Shown piece by piece: positions 39,252-64,000 of a stretch of DNA of 64,000 bases. This stretch comes from Nannobrachium achirus (taxonomy: Eukaryota > Chordata > Actinopteri > Myctophiformes > Myctophidae). The stretch covers positions 18,402,440-18,466,439 of the forward strand of contig OY997652.1 of assembly GCA_963921795.1 (NCBI GenBank), given 5' to 3'. The notes under the pieces are model-generated. The model saw only the letters and a program-made list of their open reading frames with translations, was not told the DNA's origin and searched no databases. The position numbers and the translations under genes are program-made. Position 1 is the stretch's first letter, and each line of letters begins with the position of its first letter.

Positions 39252-41114
39252 ATGCCGTATTTGAAAACAGCTCAAGACCCACCACTGGCCAAAAGATGGG
39301 ACATAAAGGCACAGAAATGTGGACTGCGGCACACAGTGTACTCTGTCAATGGAGACGAATACAAAGGAGAATGGATGGATAACAAGAAGCATGGTAAATG
39401 GCGGTCTGGCATTATGACTGTGTTCAACATTATCTGCTTTTATCTGCAGTATTCTGTGTATCTCTGAAATGCCACCAAATTGAGATGAAACGTTGACTCC
39501 AGTGAGTGTGAACTACAAGTGAAAACTACAACTCCACTTCCTGGATTTTAACCACTGTCCTCAGTGGCTGTGGCATGATTGACCTTGTTCACTGTGTTCA
39601 GGGCAAAATAGAAAAAAATTGACTTGAGAAAATATGGGTTGATGGCCATAGACCATTATAAGAACACTGAGAATGAAAGGGGAATTTCCTCTGACAATAT
39701 GGATTATATATAGACTATGGTAACATCACTTATGATATTAGATGTACATACAAAGTAGGTAAGATTGCTTATCATGGTAGATATCCCTGGGTACACATTA
39801 CACACAACAGCTAATATCATTGACCGTTAATTTTGTCTAGGAAAGGGTACTCACATTTATAAAAAGGATGGGGCCATCTATGAAGGCGACTGGAAAAATG
39901 GAACACGTGATGGATATGGTACTTACAGCAAACTACTACCAGGATCCGATGAGTATGCAAGAAAATACTCAGGTGGATGGAAAAATGGCAAGAAACATGT
40001 ATGTATTTGAAACACAGATTCCCATACGCACTGTTCAACACCCATTTACACTCCTCGAGATTTTACAATTTTTTCTCTCATCCTCCACAGGGGTATGGGA
40101 CATTCTTCTACAGTAACTCGGCTGTCTATGAGGGACATTGGTCTGAAGATAAAAGGAGTGGATGGGGACGAATGTACTATGACAATGGAGACGTATATGA
40201 GGGAGAGTGGGTGGAGGACAAACACCACGGACAGGGGACGTTTCGATTTGGTGAGAACGATGACCAAGCTTCGATTTCCAAATTAACAAAACTAAACAGA
40301 GGGGGTTCATTTCCTTACCTGCTTACGCTCTTAGACTTTGTTGTAGGACAAATCGCTTATAGATCTGCCATTTTCAAAAATGGTGAATTATAAAAGAAAT
40401 ACAAAAGTTTGCCTGAGTGCACAAGACATCCCATGCGGGCGAACTTTTCAATGTGTTGTGAGCTTGTAGACCTGCTATTTTCGGCAAACTATTTGATATA
40501 TAGAGAAAAATGTAGGGCCTAGTATAGGGCTCTATGATCACCAAAGTATGTGGTAATATTATCAAACATAAATATCAAATATAGATGGTATACATTTCCC
40601 AAAACAAAATGCATGTATTCAATTCAGTCTGACACGAAGCACTGCATTGATCCTCCATCCTCCCTAGCAAATCTGCATATTTCATTATTCTTCATATTTA
40701 GATTTAGAATTCAGCGAGTCTCATGAATGCTAAAGTTTGACTTTCTTGTATTAAAGCAAATGAAAACAGTTATGAAGGAACCTGGAAAGATGGGAAGAAG
40801 AATGGTTATGGAAAGTTCCACTATCTGAACAAAGGTCAGCTTTACGAGGGGTTTTGGGTGGATGGAGTCGCTAAAACTGGAACTCTGTCTGATTTTGGAA
40901 GAGATGAGGCACCAATACCAACAACGTATCCAATCCCAAAGGTATATTTTGAATATATTTCCTCCCTCTATAATACATTTTTTTTCCTTCTGACTATCCT
41001 GTGATGGGATTTCGACCACTCAAAATGTGAATAATTGTGTTTTTCAAGGTATACCTGCTGGACACAGCATTGGTTTTGATGGAAGCCCAATCCGTCTACC
41101 ACAATCAGTACTGA
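39252..41114 (+). CDS. morn3: MORN repeat-containing protein 3
   Basis: Five coding exons, 39252-39393, 39841-39998, 40091-40250, 40757-40941 and 41049-41114, give 236 residues (human MORN3 has 240). The protein is a chain of MORN repeats (GxYxGxWxxGxxxGxG): YKGEWMDNKKHGKG, YEGDWKNGTRDGYG, YSGGWKNGKKHGYG, YEGHWSEDKRSGWG, YEGEWVEDKHHGQG, YEGTWKDGKKNGYG and YEGFWVDGVAKTG. It ends with the family tail DFGRDEAP. MORN3 is best known from testis, where it is an acrosome/sperm-associated scaffold. Its biochemical role is not settled. All borders are GT-AG with consistent phases. The first Met at 39252 sits where human MORN3 also begins (MP...). The gene is head-to-head with tmem120b. A hairpin-bearing MITE fragment lies in intron 3. 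Confidence 0.95.
40345..40510. repeat. Hairpin-bearing MITE fragment, morn3 intron 3
   Basis: Two right-type arms in the same orientation (TATAGATCTGCCATTTTC at about 40360 and TTGTGAGCTTGTAGACCTGC at about 40459) are followed by GGCAAACTATTTGATATA. This looks like a rearranged family A copy. Confidence 0.55.
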
Positions 41115-41290
41115 CATAAGAAGATCACCAGCATACTAAAACCTTGCTGTACACCATAGTTAACAGGACTTCTACAAAACAATCTGCAGACCTCACGTGT
41201 ATGAATTCAAGATTGTCTCACTCAGTATCATGTTGTCTTAGAAATTATAGAGATGCGTGATTAAAATATGTCTACTGACCTAAAATGGAT
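41115..41290 (+). promoter_or_regulatory. morn3 3' UTR with candidate poly(A) signal ATTAAA at 41260-41265
   Basis: ATTAAA, the commonest variant poly(A) signal, occurs about 146 bases after the morn3 stop. No canonical AATAAA is nearer. Position is the only support. Confidence 0.35.
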
Positions 41291-41577
41291 TATTAGGCCA
41301 TTGACCAACATAGTTAGCGCTGGCTACTGTTACTGGAATTTCTAGTTCTGCTAGATTTGGCATTTGGCTTTGACAAGCTATTATTCATGGTCATATAAAG
41401 CTTGATTGGCCTGTAATGGCTGCCCATAACAGCGTAACAACAAAACTCAAATACTCAATGAATACAACAAACTAAGGAGTGCAGCAGCCAATATTGTTGG
41501 CTCACAATACTGTCTGTCCCTTCAGAGACCAGGAGGAAGAGTTTTAAAGTATGCTGGTAGGCCTATAAACAACCTCC

Positions 41578-41790
41578 TAGATAGATAGATGCTTTATTTT
41601 GTCCTTGCAGAGATTCCTTTTGCACCAAGCAGCCACCAGGACACAACAATCACAACACATAATACAATACACAATACATAAACAGATCCCACAATTCACT
41701 AACAACATGATACAGAACGAGAATAGGCTACCTACCTGTCATAATTCGAGAGGCATCACATATCACATTTTTTATTCACAGAACTGAGAC
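41578..41790 (-). mobile_element. LINE 3'-end fragment (L2-like), inverted
   Basis: The run AGATAGATAGATGCTTTATTTTG followed by CTTGCAGAGATTCCTTTT resembles the reversed 3' end of fish L2-type LINEs. The rest is degenerate. Confidence 0.5.
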
Positions 41791-41799
41791 TGTACTATT

Positions 41800-42780
41800 C
41801 CTTGGTGCACTTGGGCAGTGGGTGGGTGTTACATCATTATGGAGAATCTGAAAGCACCACCACATTTCTTTCTTACTTTTCAGTTCTTACTTTAGGATAA
41901 CTGGAACATTTATTACATGACCAAGGTCATACACAAACCACAGTTCATGCTTCTGTCCATAGTACCATGTCTGATATGTTGAATTTATGATGACTGCTGA
42001 ATTTGTGAGGAATTTATGAGGACAATTTAGCAGTAGCTACTGTTTTAGTGTGATTGAACTACAGCAGTACCATTTTTAGATGGAAGCAGAGTAAATACAA
42101 ACACTTATTCTTTTAAATTATTGCAGTGACACTGCATTATTTACATACTGTGTTATATAATTTTGCAATGAATGTTACACTGCCTTGTATTTGATTTTGG
42201 TAATAGAAATACAAGTTTCAACACAATATAACTTCAACCCAGGATGTACACTTAAGTCTACACCATTCAATATGTACTTGTGGCTGTTAAACATCAGCAC
42301 ACCATGCCACAGACCGCTCTGTTTTTATTTCGTAATTTCCTGTGTGGTATGCTGTTCCTGTGTTGTCAGGAACAGCTGAGATGAGAACACTTACAGTATG
42401 TGGTATTTTTGTGATAGCACCGTCTGGTCATGTTGTTCAGCCATATGTGGATACATTACAGTAAACTGACTTAGACTGGCCAGTCTTAAAAAGATAATAG
42501 ATTGAAGGGATACGATTTTAAGATGCATAATTTGTTCTGGAGAAGCAGTTAATATGCAGTACAAAGACTAAAGGCTTATGTTTGTTCCAATGTTGTGTCT
42601 GTGAATCTCTAATACTTGGATAATATCTTGTGCCACTTTAGCAGATTTGTGTAAGGTTTGCCCTGGATTGAAGAATTAATTTGAAGAGAAAACTAAAACA
42701 AATACTAGGCAATCAATATCTGGTTGGTCATGTAATGATGAACTATACTATAGTGTAACAGTAAATTCAGCCTAGGAACA
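41800..42780. other. Between morn3 and orai1 3' ends
   Basis: AT-rich, apparently unique sequence. I found no exon or transposon terminus. Confidence 0.5.
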
Positions 42781-43659
42781 CATATGGTAAAAAGTATTTA
42801 TTTAACACCATGTGCTTAAATTTCAGCACATATACACCACATTTTGGAAGTTAAAGTAAGCAGAAAGACAGGCCTTACAATTAAACACTGATCTCCAAAG
42901 CAAAAAGCAGCAAAATAAAAAAGAATATATACACAGAATCCTCTTAGTCATATACTGAGCAATTCAAAAATACAGTATGAAAAAAAGAAATCGCACCTGG
43001 CTAAACATGATACACGTGCATATCTACTGGGCCGTTCTGTCATTGACTGTGGTCATGTTGGTCTCTGCATACTTTCTATGAAGTGTCATACGGACACTTG
43101 TGAAGTCAGTTATCTCCATACATGGAGTTCCGGACACTCATACAGACACTTGTGACGTCAGTTATCTCCATACATGGAGTTCCGTGCTCATATCATACGG
43201 ACAGTCGGACACTCATACATACAAACAAAGCCAGACGTAGGAGCGGTTAGCACCGCTCAAAAAAAGAAATAGAATAGTGGTTCATAAAATTCAAGAGGGA
43301 ATTAATAAATAAATAAGTATTTTAAGTTGAGTGACTGGCATACAGATAATTAACACATTAGGGAAAACACTGTATCTGCCGTACCTTATGAGGTAAATCA
43401 AACCATGATTCACAGTTAAGACTTTTTCCTACTGATTTCAAGTTATATGCATTATGGCACATTTGCGTGTTCACAGTTGATTCAGCATCAATCATGTTAA
43501 CATAATTTTAAAAATGCCTAAAAGTGAAAACACTTTCCAAACAGTGAATTGAACAACAAATCAGGTGTGTTATCTTCAATCGTGTAAGGATAAACGCCAA
43601 TAATGTCCTCGCTTTAGCGCACACACCCATGGGATTAGAGTGCAACCAGCACACTTTGT
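42780..43659 (-). promoter_or_regulatory. orai1 3' UTR with poly(A) signal at 42797-42802
   Basis: The minus strand reads AATAAA at 42797-42802, about 860 bases after the orai1 stop, which gives a plausible 3' UTR end. The interval includes a local tandem duplication (see 43085-43190) and otherwise unremarkable sequence. Confidence 0.45.
43085..43190. repeat. Local tandem duplication, two copies of about 55 bases
   Basis: ACACTTGTGAAGTCAGTTATC and ACACTTGTGACGTCAGTTATC, each followed by TCCATACATGGAGTTCCG. It lies within the orai1 3' UTR. A short hairpin GAGCGGT-TAGC-ACCGCTC at about 43241-43258 is repeated in similar form at about 58123-58142. Confidence 0.8.
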
Positions 43660-44936
43660 CTATGGGAAGCTGGGAGATTGCAGCATCACAGAGCACTCCC
43701 CTCTGTGATCCAACTCATTCTGTAGCCTGGTGAGATTGGACAGCTCTTCCAGCTCCTGGAATTGTCTGTCTGTCTTGTGACTCACCAAGGAACGATAGAA
43801 ATGAACTGCAAAGACAATGAAGACCAAACCAAAAGGGACCATGATAGAGGTGGAGGTGATGGCAGCAGCCACACCCGATGAAATGGCAGTACTATTGGCA
43901 GCCTGGCCCTTGGGCTTAATAGGTAGGAATTTGACCCAGCAGAGCAACACCACTTCAGCCAGGAAGAGCAGTGTGCCAATAACAGTAGAAAAGGCCCAGG
44001 CCAGTTCGATATGTCGATGCATCCGCTCATGTGGGGACTCCTTCACGGAATTGAGGTTGTGCACATTGCTGACAGCCTCAATGTTGGGCAAAATGCAGGT
44101 ACTGACCATCAGAGCAAATAGGTGAACGGCCACAAGCACAGTGGTACAAGCACTGAATGCAATAAGGAGACCAGGTGGATATGCATAGCTGGTATCGAGC
44201 TGTACTTCCACCATTGCCACCTGGAAAAGCAAGACGAAAACAACATTATATTCAGTTATGTAACTTAAACTATAGCTTACATCAGTGGTTTTTAACCAGT
44301 GGTCCGGGGACCACCAGTGGTCCTTTGAAGGAATTACCAGGTGGTCCCCAGCTAAATGATGGATAGTTGGTAAGCAATGGTAACCATATGGACCCTTATA
44401 GATCTGTAACTCTTGAGTGTAAAATGAAACCAAATGGACTGTAAGGTTCATTTGGTTTCATTTTACACTCTCAAGAGTTAGACTATTGTTAAACACCCGC
44501 ATTACTTAATTTACAATGGGTCTACACAATTACAGAATGTAGACGAATTGTTATTTTTGATTGACCTGATGTCAGTCCTATGGTACCACAGATATACAGC
44601 ATGGAATTGTGCACACAATCCTATCCAATGGCAACAAAATATTCTAAGTTTTGTGTCTGAGAGGCTGAATCTCATCAAATGGTGGTCCGTACGTGGCTCA
44701 AATCAAATCAATGCCGAATAAATACACCACTGGCCTACAGCTACATGATATTATAATCTTGTCATATGCCTGATCCAATCTGACGACTGACGAGGAAGCA
44801 GGCTGAGAGAACGGTACGTTACCATGGCAAACCCGGAAAGTAAGGCAGATGTCCGACTAGATGCCTTCAGCTTCGCACGACTCAAGTAAAGCTTCCTCCA
44901 AGATAGAGCCTGCAGCGAATGCTCGTCCAGACTCAT
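43660..44936 (-). CDS. orai1: Calcium release-activated calcium channel protein 1 (ORAI1)
   Basis: Two coding exons on the minus strand, 44823-44936 and 43660-44220, give 224 residues. ORAI1 is the pore subunit of the plasma-membrane CRAC channel and is opened by ER-resident STIM1 after store depletion. TM1 carries the selectivity-filter glutamate in MVEVQLD, followed by TM2 ([18 protein letters not shown]), the loop [21 protein letters not shown]3, an N-glycosylation sequon (NST) in the TM3-TM4 loop, TM4 ([19 protein letters not shown]), and the STIM-binding C-terminal helix ([19 protein letters not shown]). The start [17 protein letters not shown] aligns with human Met64, so the Pro/Arg-rich N-terminus of the long human form is absent. 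An in-frame upstream extension has no ATG. The short intron contains a hAT MITE. Confidence 0.96.
44284..44731. mobile_element. hAT-like MITE (family C) in the orai1 intron
   Basis: Begins CAGTGGTTTTTAACC, has the GGTCCGGGGACCACCAGTGG block and GGTGGTCCCCAGCTAAATGA, and ends near ACACCACTG. The inverted unit GGTTTCATTTTACACTCTC is shared with the element at 46274-47429. The right boundary is approximate. Confidence 0.7.
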
Positions 44937-45207
44937 TGCGCTTGTGTCGTTCCAAAGGACTGGTCCAAGCGACTCCCTTATTCTGTCTCGGCACTCGGCG
45001 TAAAAAAAAAACAACAGGTGTTCACATGTCAGTCGTTCAAAGAATGTTTTATCGCACGCTGCAGTTATTCAGACACATACAAGTTATTCTTCATCGCCAG
45101 ACTAGGAGCGTGCGCCGTGCGGTGCTGCTTGTGCCGCCTGCTGCTGCTTGCCTCAGCCTGCACCTTGAAAAGCTCGATGCTTAGTTCGCCGTACGACGGC
45201 GTCGAGT

Positions 45208-45276
45208 GCGGAAAATAGCCGATCTACAAGCTCACAGCCCGTTGCTGCGCCAACCGTCGTAGGCTTGTAGGTCGGC
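45208..45276. repeat. Hairpin family copy in the orai1/kdm2b promoter interval
   Basis: GGAAAATAGCCGATCTACAA pairs with TTGTAGGTCGGCGAGCC in part. The GC-rich centre (CCCGTTGCTGCGCCAACCG) has a GTTG/CAAC inner stem. No enclosing MITE was seen. Confidence 0.7.
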
Positions 45277-45355
45277 GAGCCTGTGTTACCCACAAGTCTG
45301 TGCGGCTTAGAAGAAGAGAACATCCGCTGGAATAAATAGTTGATTTCTCGTAGAC

Positions 45356-45515
45356 CAGTGGTTCTCAAATGTGTGGATTTCAGGGATTCATTAGGTCTAG
45401 GTTCCTTTATGGGGGTCTAAATTGACCCTGTTACAATTGTATAACTATGACAGTGTACAAATGGGTACACTGAGTTAAGGGAAGACCTTGAAATGTAAAA
45501 GTTTGAGAAACACTG
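45356..45515. mobile_element. Short hAT-like MITE, 160 bases
   Basis: CAGTGGTTCTCAAA and TTTGAGAAACACTG are inverted termini. The flanks TCGTAGAC and ACGTAGAC match at 7 of 8 bases. Confidence 0.85.
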
Positions 45516-46176
45516 ACGTAGACTACAAAGTGGTGCTGACTGGTAACTACTTGCTTAGTACTGGAGTAGGTGGGAAAGGTGACGCGAGGTTACTACGTAG
45601 TTACCACGATCACTCAATCACTCCACAACTGGAGTCCTTTAATTTTATTCTCTCATATTCTACGCCAGTGCATGGCTGTGGTTCCCAAACACTGGGTTTT
45701 CTTTTTTCTTATTTTTTTTGCGGGGAGGATGAAACGCGAACAAATAAAGCTTTTATTAGGCTAATATTGACACATTCAATACAGCTCAAATTATCTTTAT
45801 CATTAAGTGTTGAAATCAATAAATAAGTAGTCCAAAAATGATAATATATGCCTATGTATGATGATGCAATTACCTTTTTATATATATATATATTCTTTTA
45901 AATCAATACGATGTAGGCTATATGACATTATCCCAAATCAAATCAAAATGTGAAGAAAGTGAAACCATGATGACATGCATTATGACGCTGTCCCCCAACA
46001 ATGTTTTGGTTCTCGTTGGCGATGACGTAACACAACACAAACATGGTTTCCCCTTGTTTTGAACCAGAAATAAGCTACAGCTAAGTGATAATCATTATTC
46101 CTCTGAAACTAAAATACCATGTTTCCCCCGGAAAGTGAGTGATCGGCGACTGGATGCGGTTGTGTGTGGCCGGACA

Positions 46177-64000
<17,824 letters not shown>

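Larger units (their letters stand above)
44937..46176. promoter_or_regulatory. Divergent orai1/kdm2b promoter interval
   Basis: 1.24 kb separates the two start codons. The orai1-proximal part (about 45030-45290) is GC-rich with CpGs. A second GC-rich patch with CCCCCGGAAAGTG (an ETS-like site) lies at about 46124-46136, just before kdm2b exon 1. A hairpin copy and a short hAT MITE sit between them. Confidence 0.4.

Noticed and set aside
44937-45014. N-terminal extension of orai1 up to 45014
   Set aside because: It would start at TTG, not ATG, and has no similarity to ORAI1 N-termini.

Overview
This is 64 kb of nuclear DNA from a ray-finned fish, almost certainly a teleost. The evidence is spliced vertebrate genes with GT-AG introns, long (CA)n tracts, and a dense load of short non-autonomous DNA transposons (hAT-like with 8-bp target duplications, TTAA-flanked piggyBac-like, a PIF/Harbinger fragment) plus tRNA-derived SINEs. 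I cannot name the species. There is no bacterial, CRISPR or recognisable retroviral content.

Six protein genes were reconstructed exon by exon. In order they are setd1b (minus, runs off the left edge), rhof (plus, complete), tmem120b (minus, complete, 12 coding exons), morn3 (plus, complete, 5 exons), orai1 (minus, complete, 2 exons) and kdm2b (plus, runs off the right edge; 12 full coding exons and the start of a 13th). The order and strict strand alternation match the block on human 12q24.31 (SETD1B-RHOF-TMEM120B-MORN3-ORAI1-KDM2B). The genes form three head-to-head pairs (setd1b/rhof, tmem120b/morn3, orai1/kdm2b) and two tail-to-tail pairs (rhof/tmem120b, morn3/orai1). Two are chromatin enzymes (an H3K4 methyltransferase scaffold and an H3K36 demethylase), one is a Rho GTPase, two are membrane proteins (TMEM120B, and the ORAI1 calcium channel) and one is a MORN-repeat protein. 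They share a neighbourhood, not a pathway.

Layout: 0.9-5.4 kb setd1b 5' coding exons; 5.4-13 kb intergenic with candidate promoters and a striking palindrome at 8.65 kb; 13-17.7 kb rhof; 17.7-22.5 kb rhof and tmem120b 3' ends with several transposons; 22.5-37.3 kb tmem120b, its introns packed with MITEs; 37.4-39.2 kb shared tmem120b/morn3 promoter region; 39.2-41.1 kb morn3; 41.1-43.7 kb 3' ends; 43.7-44.9 kb orai1; 45-46.2 kb shared orai1/kdm2b promoter; 46.2-64 kb kdm2b.

The most unusual signal is a short palindromic hairpin family whose stem core reads AAATAGCAGATCTACAAG and its complement. About 18-20 two-armed copies and several one-armed copies are scattered through the window. They lie inside several different MITE families and also stand alone. 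Within a copy the two arms match each other even where both differ from the family consensus, and the GC-rich inner stem differs between copies yet stays self-complementary. That pattern implies arm homogenisation or copying through a fold-back intermediate, and it is the main lead offered here.
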